Source: Thermotogae bacterium (GTDB lineage: Bacteria > Thermotogota > Thermotogae > UBA12178). Taken from it: 7,003 bases of DNA. This document shows positions 1 to 5,931 of this stretch, in pieces. Location: positions 1 through 7,003 of the forward strand of contig QNAP01000096.1 of NCBI GenBank assembly GCA_003641795.1. The letters run 5' to 3'. The stretch's first letter is position 1. The number at the start of each line of letters is the position of its first letter. Below the pieces are notes generated by a model, which saw nothing but the letters and a program-made list of their open reading frames with translations, did not search any database and was not told the DNA's origin. Both the position numbers and the translations under genes were made by a program.

Positions 1-73
1 GCTCAAACTTCTTTGGGTAAGACCCGATCGATTGGACGACGTGATAGAGGTGCTGGCAGAAAAGAGTAAGTGA
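1..73 (+). CDS. 3' end of an upstream gene, probably ABC sugar-binding protein (partial)
   Basis: An open frame enters from the left edge (codons from position 2) and ends at TGA 71-73, giving a 23-residue tail that contains WVRPDRLDDVIEVLAEK. This charged, amphipathic, helix-like tail is more protein-like than the other + strand frames. CUT1 sugar transporter operons normally place the periplasmic solute-binding lipoprotein just before the two permeases, and such proteins often end in a helix of this kind. The solute-binding assignment is therefore inferred from position. The tail is too short to exclude another product, such as a glycosidase or another transporter part. Confidence 0.5.
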   Translation, partial: LKLLWVRPDRLDDVIEVLAEKSK

Positions 74-88
74 TTCAAGCACGAAACC

Positions 89-113
89 GAGGGGGGCTTG
101 AAAAGCCCCCCTC
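89..113 (+). other. Intercistronic RNA hairpin without a T-tract
   Basis: Positions 89-99 pair perfectly with 103-113 around a GAA loop, giving an 11-bp stem with a run of six G-C pairs. It lies 15 bases after the upstream stop codon and 10 bases before the Shine-Dalgarno site of the first permease. No T-run follows (the next bases are ATATCATTG), so it is not a standard intrinsic terminator. Hairpins in this position of sugar ABC operons can protect the 3' end of the binding-protein mRNA or cause partial termination, making the binding protein more abundant than the permeases. That role is inferred here. Confidence 0.7.
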
Positions 114-123
114 ATATCATTGT

Positions 124-130
124 GGAGGTG
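124..130 (+). promoter_or_regulatory. Ribosome binding site fixing the TTG start of permease 1
   Basis: GGAGGTG lies 7 bases (counted from GGAGG) before TTG 136. The longer in-frame reading from GTG 70 would run through the hairpin at 89-113, overlap the upstream stop codon, and add a non-membrane leader unlike this family. The TTG is therefore preferred. Confidence 0.8.
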
Positions 131-135
131 GTCTT

Positions 136-1014
136 TTGAACAGAAGGGCCAGGCTTTCGCATTATCTTTTCTTCATGTTGCCGGCGGTCGCTTTACTCGC
201 TTTCTTTGTGATATACCCATCTGTGAGGACGATATACCTCAGTTTTTTTGATGAAAGCGGTCGTCCGACCCTCAATAACTACGTGGAGGTGCTTTCTTCC
301 AGAGACACCTTCAACCCTTCTGGGTTTGAGAAGGGGTTTCCCCTTGGAACGCTCCTTCACAACTTGATATGGATCGGCATTCACCTACCTGTGAGCGTGT
401 TGCTCGGACTCTTGCTCGCCATACTGCTTCGAAATATGCCAAGTTCGAGTTTTGTCAAATCCGTCATCTTTTTAGGTATGGTCATGCCCATGATTGTAGG
501 GGGAGTGATGATCCGATTCATGTTCGACAAAAACGTGGGTGTTGTCAATCTGTTTCTCCAACCTTTTGGAATTGACTCCAGAACGTGGACGGCTTACCCT
601 GACAGTGCTCTCTTTTCTTTGATCTTCGGTTCCATATGGCTTTGGACGGGATTCAGTATGGTACTTTACTCGGCCGGACTTGAGACCATACCGAAGGAAT
701 ATTACGAAGCTGCCCAGATCGACGGTGCAGGAAGGCTTAGACAGTTTGTTGCCATTACCGTTCCCCTTTTGAAACCTATAACGACGGTAGTAGTTACCAT
801 GACACTACTTTGGGAGCTTAAAGTTTTCGACATCGTCTACGTGGCAACCATGGGGGGACCGGGTGGAGCTTCCAACGTCCTCGCCCTGCAGATGTACACC
901 TATGCCTTTAGGGAATTTAACTTCAACAGGTCCGCTGTAGTTGCGGTGATCATAACCGTGTCCACACTCGTGGCCAGCGTTCCCATGATAAAGTCCAGCC
1001 TCGCTCAGGAGTGA
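136..1014 (+). CDS. Sugar ABC transporter permease, MalF/UgpA type (CUT1)
   Basis: This is an inner-membrane permease of a binding-protein-dependent carbohydrate importer, expected to pair with the next gene's product. From TTG 136 it is 292 residues, normal for the family. Six hydrophobic segments can be seen at roughly residues 10-30, 73-98, 106-128, 158-182, 214-236 and 266-286. The cytoplasmic coupling loop carries the EAA motif, with E191-A192-A193 and the conserved Gly four residues on (EAAQIDGAG), followed by the VPLLKP element that contacts the ATPase. A MGGPGG loop follows, as is common in MalF-like proteins. The gene is third-from-last of the + strand operon and ends 2 bases before the next start. 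The substrate cannot be told from the permease alone. Family assignment is firm; the sugar is unknown. Confidence 0.93.
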   Translation: MNRRARLSHYLFFMLPAVALLAFFVIYPSVRTIYLSFFDESGRPTLNNYVEVLSSRDTFNPSGFEKGFPLGTLLHNLIWIGIHLPVSVLLGLLLAILLRNMPSSSFVKSVIFLGMVMPMIVGGVMIRFMFDKNVGVVNLFLQPFGIDSRTWTAYPDSALFSLIFGSIWLWTGFSMVLYSAGLETIPKEYYEAAQIDGAGRLRQFVAITVPLLKPITTVVVTMTLLWELKVFDIVYVATMGGPGGASNVLALQMYTYAFREFNFNRSAVVAVIITVSTLVASVPMIKSSLAQE

Positions 1015-1016
1015 TG

Positions 1017-1853
1017 ATGATGAAGCGAAAGACTGTCTTAAAGCTCATCAGAATCGTTGCCATGTGGTTGGTGGCATTGGTCTGGATTCTGCCATTTATT
1101 GGTGTTTTCATGACAGCCATCAGGCCCATGGATGAGATCCTCGATGGATGGTGGAACTTTAAGGAATTCAATCCCACCCTCGAAAACTTCGCCAAGGCTT
1201 GGGCACATCCGACCGCTTCCCTGGCTCAAGGGACAAGGAATTCTTTGGTGGTGGCCATACCTGCCACGGTGATCCCTTTGCTTGTGGCGACTATGGCAGG
1301 TTACGGCTTTTCAAGATACGACTTTCCGTCGAAGAAACTCACTTTCATTCTCGTCATACTCACGTTGGCACTGCCCCAGCAGATGATAGCGGTACCCGTT
1401 TTTCAGATATTGAATGCGTTTGGGTTGGTGGACAGGTATCTTGGTCTCATCCTCATTCATAGCGCTTGGGGTATTCCATGGATCACGTTCTTCATGAGGA
1501 ATTTCTTCTCCACGATCCCAAGAAACATAGAGGAAGCCGCGAGGATAGATGGGGCATCTGACTTCTTGGTGTTCTTCCGCATTGTTTTTCCCTTAGCGTT
1601 ACCGGGGATAGCATCCGCCGCTGCTCTCCAGTTCACATGGGTGTGGAGTGATTTCTTCCTGGCGCTGATCACCATTTACTCTCCCAATAAGCTATTAGCG
1701 ACCCAGAGGATCCCGCTTATGAGAGGTGTCTACCACGTGGACTGGGGTTTGCTTGCAGCTGGGGCTATAATGGTGATGGTTGTTCCTCTACTTGTCTACG
1801 TCGTTTTGCAGAAGCAGTACGTCAAAGGAATGGTGGGTTGGTCGTTGAAATGA
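1017..1853 (+). CDS. Sugar ABC transporter permease, MalG/UgpE type (CUT1)
   Basis: This is the second inner-membrane half of the same importer, 279 residues from ATG 1017, with six predicted membrane segments starting with one at about residues 10-32. The EAA coupling motif is E173-A174-A175 with Gly179 (EAARIDGAS), followed by FPLALPG. The C-terminus (QKQYVKGMVGWSLK) is typical: MalG-like permeases commonly end in a Q-x-x-x-V/I-x-G-[ML]-x-x-G-[AS]-[VL]-K pattern. The start is ambiguous, because GTG 1011, ATG 1014, ATG 1017 and ATG 1020 are consecutive in-frame codons. The AGGAG at 1007-1011 spaces best with 1017 (5 bases) or 1020 (8 bases). The ROK gene follows after 25 bases. No ATPase gene is seen, so a shared MsmK-like ATPase encoded elsewhere is likely, as is common for CUT1 systems. 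Confidence 0.93.
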   Translation: MMKRKTVLKLIRIVAMWLVALVWILPFIGVFMTAIRPMDEILDGWWNFKEFNPTLENFAKAWAHPTASLAQGTRNSLVVAIPATVIPLLVATMAGYGFSRYDFPSKKLTFILVILTLALPQQMIAVPVFQILNAFGLVDRYLGLILIHSAWGIPWITFFMRNFFSTIPRNIEEAARIDGASDFLVFFRIVFPLALPGIASAAALQFTWVWSDFFLALITIYSPNKLLATQRIPLMRGVYHVDWGLLAAGAIMVMVVPLLVYVVLQKQYVKGMVGWSLK

Positions 1854-1865
1854 AGAACCACGTAT

Positions 1866-1872
1866 GGAGGAG
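1866..1872 (+). promoter_or_regulatory. Ribosome binding site fixing the TTG start of the ROK gene
   Basis: GGAGGAG lies just inside the longest reading frame and 8 bases (from GGAGG) before an in-frame TTG at 1879. The ATG at 1864 has only weak purine matches upstream. The downstream TTG is therefore the better start. Confidence 0.75.
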
Positions 1873-1878
1873 TCGGTA

Positions 1879-3084
1879 TTGGCGAGCAGAACGGAAGAGA
1901 TAAGACGTGAAAACCTTATCCGACTGCTTCTCAAACTCTTCAAGGGCGACGCGACTCGCGGAGAGCTGAAAGCCTCCCTTAGAGTGGGAACGTCAACCCT
2001 CAGTTACTTGGTCGCGGAGTTGAGAGAGCAAGGGATGGTGGAAGAGCGGAAGAGACTCTATCGTGTTGGGCGACCTTCACAAGTTATAGGGTTGCAAGAA
2101 GATGCATGGAACGTGATAGGGATAAAGATGGGACGAGAGGGTGTGAGTGGCGTTCGCTTCAATGCCAGAGGTCAGAAAATGGAGAGCTTTGTCCGACCGA
2201 TACTCTCGCATATGAGATCTAATAAGGGCTACACGGAGGCCTTGCGCGATGTTTTGTTGTACTTCAAAACTCATGAAAGAAAAACGCCTCTTTTGGGGAT
2301 AGGAGTGTGTTCTTCCGGTACGGTGGATTCGCATAGGGGTGAGATAGTTCATTCCCCTGTGATGAATGTTGAACATCTCGGCGTTCAACAGATTGCAACC
2401 GAGATTTTTGGCGAAATTCCGATACTTGTCACCAATGATGTGGATTCTCTTGGCGCTTTTGAAGCGTTTCTGAATCCTCGAAAGGACACCTTGTTGATAT
2501 CTTATGGAATCGGTATCGGTGCCAGTTACATCCACAGAGGCAGGGTCTTCCATCCAGTTAGAGGTCTTTCATCTTTCGAGATAGGGCATATGGTGGTGGC
2601 AAATGATGGGAACTGTTATTGCGGCCAGGTGGGATGTCTCGAATATCACGCGTCGGAGTATGCGATTTTGAGGCGGTACCAAGGTTTGCGGGAGTCCTTC
2701 AGAGATTTCGTAGAAAGAGAAGAAGAGCTCTTCAAGGATAAACTCCTGGAGTTGAGGAAGCGAGCGCGGGATCCAGATCATCGACTCTTGCGTGCGTATG
2801 AGGAAGCGTTCCAGTATTTGGCGTTGGTTGTGGGCAATCTGGTGGTACTCCTAAAGCCAGCAAGGGTGGTTCTATTCGGTGAAGGAATCGTCGGGGATTG
2901 GATGGCCGATTTGCTTTACAAACGGATCACGGAGAGATTTGCTCCCCTCATGGTGGGAGATTTCACGCTTGAAGTGGAACACCGAATAAGGCTTTGGGAA
3001 GAGGGGGCGGCTTTCGCAGCGTTGTTGAAATTCCTGCCCGCGTTCGTGGCCTCTCGAAGAGAAAAACAAAGGGGAAGCGCTTGA
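1879..3084 (+). CDS. ROK-family transcriptional regulator (NagC/XylR type)
   Basis: From TTG 1879 the protein is 401 residues, the usual size for ROK repressors. Residues 5-65 form a winged helix-turn-helix (a TRGELKASLRVGTSTLSYLV-like helix pair, then a wing ending in GRPSQVIGL). The rest is a ROK sugar-kinase-like fold. It includes the catalytic-type Asp187 (TNDVDS), the GIGIGA glycine loop, and the zinc site H237, C246, C248, C253 in a GH-x8-CxCGx2GCxE pattern. The N-terminal phosphate loop (DxGxT) is degenerate: GIKMG replaces the usual GIDIG, with Lys at the Asp position, so it is a regulator rather than a kinase. It sits 25 bases after the permeases and is probably co-transcribed, so it likely senses the imported sugar or a derivative and represses this operon. 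ATG 1864 would add five residues. The stop codon lies in the loop of the HU terminator. Confidence 0.93.
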   Translation: MASRTEEIRRENLIRLLLKLFKGDATRGELKASLRVGTSTLSYLVAELREQGMVEERKRLYRVGRPSQVIGLQEDAWNVIGIKMGREGVSGVRFNARGQKMESFVRPILSHMRSNKGYTEALRDVLLYFKTHERKTPLLGIGVCSSGTVDSHRGEIVHSPVMNVEHLGVQQIATEIFGEIPILVTNDVDSLGAFEAFLNPRKDTLLISYGIGIGASYIHRGRVFHPVRGLSSFEIGHMVVANDGNCYCGQVGCLEYHASEYAILRRYQGLRESFRDFVEREEELFKDKLLELRKRARDPDHRLLRAYEEAFQYLALVVGNLVVLLKPARVVLFGEGIVGDWMADLLYKRITERFAPLMVGDFTLEVEHRIRLWEEGAAFAALLKFLPAFVASRREKQRGSA

Positions 3085-3093
3085 CGCTTCCCC
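3061..3093 (-). terminator. Rho-independent terminator of the HU gene
   Basis: Read on the - strand, a perfect 9-bp stem (3093-3085 with 3079-3071, GGGGAAGCG/CGCTTCCCC) closes a 5-base loop and is followed by TTTGTTTTTC. It begins 23 bases after the HU stop codon. On the + strand the same hairpin has no T-run after it, so it should act mainly for HU. It may still weakly stop or stabilise the ROK transcript, because it covers the last codons of that gene. Confidence 0.88.
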
Positions 3094-3116
3094 CGCCGTG
3101 CGGTACTTGGAATCGA

Positions 3117-3389
3117 TCACTTGACCTTTTCCTTCAGATCTTTCCCCGCTCTGAATTTCGGGACCTTCGTTCCAGGAATTTTGATGGGAGCCTTCGTTCT
3201 CGGGTTGACTCCTTTGCGCGCTTTCCTCTTCACCACTTCGAAAGTACCGAATCCAACAATCTTAACTGTGTCGCCTTTGCCCAGTGCTTCCGTAACGACA
3301 TCCACAAAGGCTCCAACTACATTCGCGGCTTCTTTCTTTGTTACTCCTGCCTTCTGCGCCACCGCCGCGATGAGTTCCTTCTTGTTCAT
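3117..3389 (-). CDS. hup: DNA-binding protein HU
   Basis: This small nucleoid protein binds and bends DNA as a dimer. At 90 residues it has exactly the family length and ends in LKEKVK. It starts MNKKELIAAVAQKAG, has the core VKIVGFGTFEV, then the DNA-binding arm (ARKGVNPRTKAPIKIPG) with the conserved Pro that intercalates between base pairs, followed by KVPKFRAGK. ATG 3389 is preceded by a GGAGGTG site at 3401-3395. The gene stands alone, with its own promoter (3428-3456) and terminator (3061-3093), convergent to the ROK gene and downstream of murJ on the same strand. The name hup is used generically; HU and IHF are related, but the sequence reads as HU. Confidence 0.97.
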   Translation of the reverse strand: MNKKELIAAVAQKAGVTKKEAANVVGAFVDVVTEALGKGDTVKIVGFGTFEVVKRKARKGVNPRTKAPIKIPGTKVPKFRAGKDLKEKVK

Positions 3390-3566
3390 AAAAACACCTC
3401 CCCGACTTCAGTACATTGGTTTGAAACATTATACCAAGAATTAGCGATTACGCCAAATACCAAAAATAGAGATTTTCGACGATCAGTAGCGAAAAACATC
3501 GATTTCATCGGATTACGAGCAAATATCGTTCAAAATAGTTGTAAACACCTTTCTTATCCAGGATTT
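3390..3566. other. murJ-HU intergenic spacer
   Basis: This 177-base AT-rich spacer holds the HU promoter and leader near its left end. The remainder (about 3457-3566) shows no gene. Only weak inverted repeats are seen: CGAT-GAA-ATCG before TTTTT on the - strand (around 3500-3511), and a TTTTCG/CGAAAA pair around 3474-3496. Neither is a convincing murJ terminator, so some readthrough into the HU gene is possible. Confidence 0.6.
3428..3456 (-). promoter_or_regulatory. Sigma-70-type promoter of the HU gene
   Basis: On the - strand, TTGGCG (3456-3451) and a perfect TATAAT (3433-3428) are separated by exactly 17 bases. The -35 box matches TTGACA at four of six positions. The predicted transcript starts near 3421, giving a leader of about 30 bases that carries the GGAGGTG ribosome site. 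This fits strong constitutive expression of HU. Confidence 0.82.
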
Positions 3567-5060
3567 CTATCCTTGTCGTTTCCTGCTCAAAATCGAAAGC
3601 AACAGTTTCAATGAACGCAACTGGGCATACCTTGCCGCCAAAAGGTATGATAGCACAATAACCGCTACAAATGCAAGCACCAAAACTCTTGTGGATGCGA
3701 ATCTTAGAGCAAAGATCGAAAGTGTTAGAACTGGAATGTTGATCAGCAGTAGCTTTTGAAATTCTCTGTGGTCGATGAACGTCACTTTATTTCGCTTCTT
3801 GATAGCTCTCCAAATAACCAGCGCTCCGACACCCCCAGAAACGCTCGTCGCCAGAGCCACTCCTGCAATTCCCATAATGGGTGCCAAAAGCACGTCGAGT
3901 GCCACGTTGATCAGCACCATTAGCAGTGTCACGATGGAAGGAACGCCGCCCTTCTGTTGGGCGTGGTAATAGCGCGAGAGAAGCAGATAGGTTGTGTAAA
4001 AAGGTATTCCCAGACTGTACATGACAAGACACCGACTAACGGTCTCCGTTGCAGAGGAATCAAAGGTACCGTGTTGGAAGATCAAAAAGATCAAAGGTTG
4101 GGCCATGAGAGCCATAGCGATGGAAGCCGGAAGGACGAGAAACCAGAGCAGTTCTAAAGCCTCCTTTAAGGAACGATCTATCTGGTCGAGATTTCTCGAG
4201 AAGCTTGGGAGAGCTGCTGTAGAGACTGCAACTCCGAAGAGCCCTATGGGAAGTTGGAAGAGCCTCAACGCGTACTGAAGGGAGGAGACCGATCCAGGTC
4301 CCAACCACGTAGACACGTTCGTGTCGACGATGGAGTTGATATGAGTCACCGCGTACCCTATGGAAGCCGTGAAGAACAGACGGGAAAAATCGTGGAATCG
4401 ATCGTGATTGATGACAAAGGTGTATTGGAAATCTTTATTCGCGGAGAGAAAGGAAAGGATTAGCTGGAGGATTCCTCCTATCAGAAAGCCTATGCCTAAA
4501 AGCTTCACGTTCTGCGAATCGGCTGCGATGAAGGCCGTTGCGACCACGCAGAGATTGATGAACATGGGGGCTAATGCTGGCAAAAAAAATCGACCGTGGA
4601 AATTTGCGATGGAGGAAAAAACAGCTGAGAGCGACACGAGTACAACGTAGAATGCAGTGAAACGAAGAACGGACGAGGAAAGTGAAAGGGTCTCGCTCGT
4701 AAACCCTGTTGCAAAGAGACGAAGTACGGGCTTAGAGAAGATGATCAATGCCAACGAAACAAAGATGGTAATCAGCAGGACAAGGTTTGTAACGGCACTG
4801 GCGAATCTGTTGGATTCACTCTTACTCGTATTGTGAGTGCTCGCGTAGATGGGAACGAACGCGGAAGCCATTGCTCCTTCCGCGAAGATGCGCCGCAGAT
4901 AGAATGGTATCAGTATGGCGAGAAAGTAAGCATCGAGCAACCCGGAGGTACCGAAATAATGTGCGAGCACAACATCCCTGATCAGGCCTGTAATCCTGCT
5001 TATCAATGTTGCAAGGGCGAAGGTCAGAGTGCCCCATCCAATAGCCGACAGCGGACTCAC
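3567..5060 (-). CDS. murJ: Lipid II flippase MurJ (MviN family)
   Basis: MurJ moves the peptidoglycan precursor lipid II across the inner membrane. The 497-residue polytopic protein is close to the usual 470-520. The N-terminal signature is clear: SRITGLIRDVVLAHYFG with R28-D29, then D43-A44-Y45-F46, and LRRIFAEGAMASAFVPIY with R56-R57 and the FAEGA loop. These arginines line the substrate cavity in characterised MurJ proteins. A later segment, LRLFQLPIGLFGVAVSTAAL, is also typical of the family. The C-terminal part is a series of hydrophobic helices ending in a short basic tail (SRKRQG). The GTG start shares four bases (GTGA) with the MOSC stop codon. No well-spaced Shine-Dalgarno precedes it, since GGGGA directly abuts the GTG, so translational coupling is likely. 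It appears to be the last gene of the operon. Confidence 0.94.
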   Translation of the reverse strand: MSPLSAIGWGTLTFALATLISRITGLIRDVVLAHYFGTSGLLDAYFLAILIPFYLRRIFAEGAMASAFVPIYASTHNTSKSESNRFASAVTNLVLLITIFVSLALIIFSKPVLRLFATGFTSETLSLSSSVLRFTAFYVVLVSLSAVFSSIANFHGRFFLPALAPMFINLCVVATAFIAADSQNVKLLGIGFLIGGILQLILSFLSANKDFQYTFVINHDRFHDFSRLFFTASIGYAVTHINSIVDTNVSTWLGPGSVSSLQYALRLFQLPIGLFGVAVSTAALPSFSRNLDQIDRSLKEALELLWFLVLPASIAMALMAQPLIFLIFQHGTFDSSATETVSRCLVMYSLGIPFYTTYLLLSRYYHAQQKGGVPSIVTLLMVLINVALDVLLAPIMGIAGVALATSVSGGVGALVIWRAIKKRNKVTFIDHREFQKLLLINIPVLTLSIFALRFASTRVLVLAFVAVIVLSYLLAARYAQLRSLKLLLSILSRKRQG

Positions 5061-5509
5061 TCCCCGTATCTTTCCACGATCACCTTATCGCCAGGTTTCA
5101 CGACGCCTCCCTTCAGGACCCGAAGGAAGATACCTTCAGTTGGCATGATGCATATTCCAATACTTCTTGCGATCTCACACTGACTATGGCATTCTTTTCC
5201 TATTTGGGTTATCTCGAGAACTGCTTCCCCCACTCTCAATCGAGTACCTACCGGCAGTGAGTGGAGCACCAGCCCTTCAGTAGTTATATTTTCAGCAAAA
5301 TCTCCGAAGCCAGCTTCTATTCCGAATTGCTTCATCTTTTCGATGCTCTCCATTCCGAGCATCGAGACTTGCCTGTGCCATTTACCTGCGTGTGCGTCAC
5401 CGAGCACGCCGTGGTCTTCCACCAAGGTGATGGATTCTACGGCTTTTTTCTTGGTGCCCTTTGTAGGAGAGAGACAGACGGCCACGACTCTACCTTCTGT
5501 AGACACCAC
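5057..5509 (-). CDS. MOSC-domain protein linked to molybdenum/tungsten cofactor synthesis
   Basis: This 150-residue single-domain protein belongs to the MOSC superfamily, related to the C-terminal domain of Moco sulfurase and predicted to handle sulfur or metal-sulfur groups through a conserved cysteine. Landmarks are GDAHAGKWHRQVS (residues 37-49), the GDFAENITTEG stretch (69-79), SLPVGTRLRVG (84-94) and QIGKECHSQC, with C107 at the position of the MOSC cysteine plus C111. A late GIFLRVLKGG precedes the end. Small proteins of this kind are often encoded beside moaC, moaA or mogA, as here. The exact reaction is not established. Start GTG 5509 lies inside moaC (20-base overlap) and has AAGGAGG at 5525-5519. 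GTG 5485 with AGAAGG is an alternative that would remove eight residues. Confidence 0.9.
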   Translation of the reverse strand: MVSTEGRVVAVCLSPTKGTKKKAVESITLVEDHGVLGDAHAGKWHRQVSMLGMESIEKMKQFGIEAGFGDFAENITTEGLVLHSLPVGTRLRVGEAVLEITQIGKECHSQCEIARSIGICIMPTEGIFLRVLKGGVVKPGDKVIVERYGE

Positions 5510-5927
5510 TTTTGCCCCCCTCCTTATAGATCAGCATGACATCGGTTATGGTTATAGAAGGATCGATCCCCTTGCACATGTCGTAGACAGTTAGCGCCGC
5601 CACGGAGGCGGCGGTGAGAGCTTCCATCTCCGCCCCGGTCTTTGCGTGGGCCTTCACCGTGGCTCGGATTTCTATAGCGTGATCTTCCAAGATGGTCTTG
5701 AATGAGAGGGAGACCTGATCCAGAGGTATTTGGTGACAAAGAGGAAGGATCTCCCAGGTGCGCTTTGCTGCCAAAATTCCGGCGGTTTCAGCCACGGTAA
5801 AGACGTCTCCCTTGGGCACCCTGCCTTCTACCGCTGCATTGAAAGCCTCCTCACTTAAGTGAACCGTGGCTGTTGCGACTGCAGTGCGTTGCGAAATGTT
5901 TTTATCTCCCACATCCACCATTCCCAT
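5490..5927 (-). CDS. moaC: Cyclic pyranopterin monophosphate synthase MoaC
   Basis: MoaC converts the MoaA product, 3',8-cyclo-7,8-dihydro-GTP, to cyclic pyranopterin monophosphate in the cytoplasm. The protein has 145 residues, slightly shorter than the E. coli form, which has a longer N-terminus. It carries MVDVGDK, KGDVF (K39), AAKRTWEILPLCHQIPL (H65), KTGAEMEALTAASVAALT and YDMCK (D116, K119), then GGKSGVYRR. K39, H65, D116 and K119 correspond to E. coli K51, H77, D128 and K131, so the active site is intact. It starts at ATG 5927, 4 bases after moaA. Its GGAGG site (5940-5936) is made of the last two codons of moaA, so translation is probably coupled. It overlaps the MOSC gene by 20 bases. 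Confidence 0.97.
   Translation of the reverse strand: MGMVDVGDKNISQRTAVATATVHLSEEAFNAAVEGRVPKGDVFTVAETAGILAAKRTWEILPLCHQIPLDQVSLSFKTILEDHAIEIRATVKAHAKTGAEMEALTAASVAALTVYDMCKGIDPSITITDVMLIYKEGGKSGVYRR
5519..5525 (-). promoter_or_regulatory. Ribosome binding site of the MOSC gene inside moaC
   Basis: AAGGAGG on the - strand lies within the last codons of moaC, 9 bases (from GGAGG) before GTG 5509. It supports the start that overlaps moaC by 20 bases. Confidence 0.65.
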
Positions 5928-5931
5928 GTTC

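Noticed and set aside
70..135. Longer N-terminus for permease 1 from GTG 70
   Set aside because: It overlaps the upstream stop, runs through the hairpin, lacks a ribosome site and adds a leader unlike other MalF-type permeases.
2077..2553. 158-codon - strand open frame inside the ROK gene
   Set aside because: It is antisense to a well-supported ROK coding sequence and shows no family motifs.
3474..3496. Inverted repeat TTTTCG/CGAAAA in the spacer upstream of HU
   Set aside because: It is a 6-bp AT-rich repeat with an 11-base gap in AT-rich DNA, easily due to chance. It is not placed as an operator over the promoter boxes.
3500..3511. Possible murJ terminator (CGAT-GAA-ATCG followed by TTTTT on the - strand)
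   Set aside because: The stem has only four base pairs and includes two A-T pairs, far too weak for a thermophile compared with the HU terminator.
2994..3614. 206-codon + strand open frame crossing the ROK end, HU and the spacer
   Set aside because: It lies antisense to the clear HU gene and overlaps the ROK 3' end. It has no recognisable domain, and its composition (rich in Phe, Arg and Ser) is that of a shadow frame.
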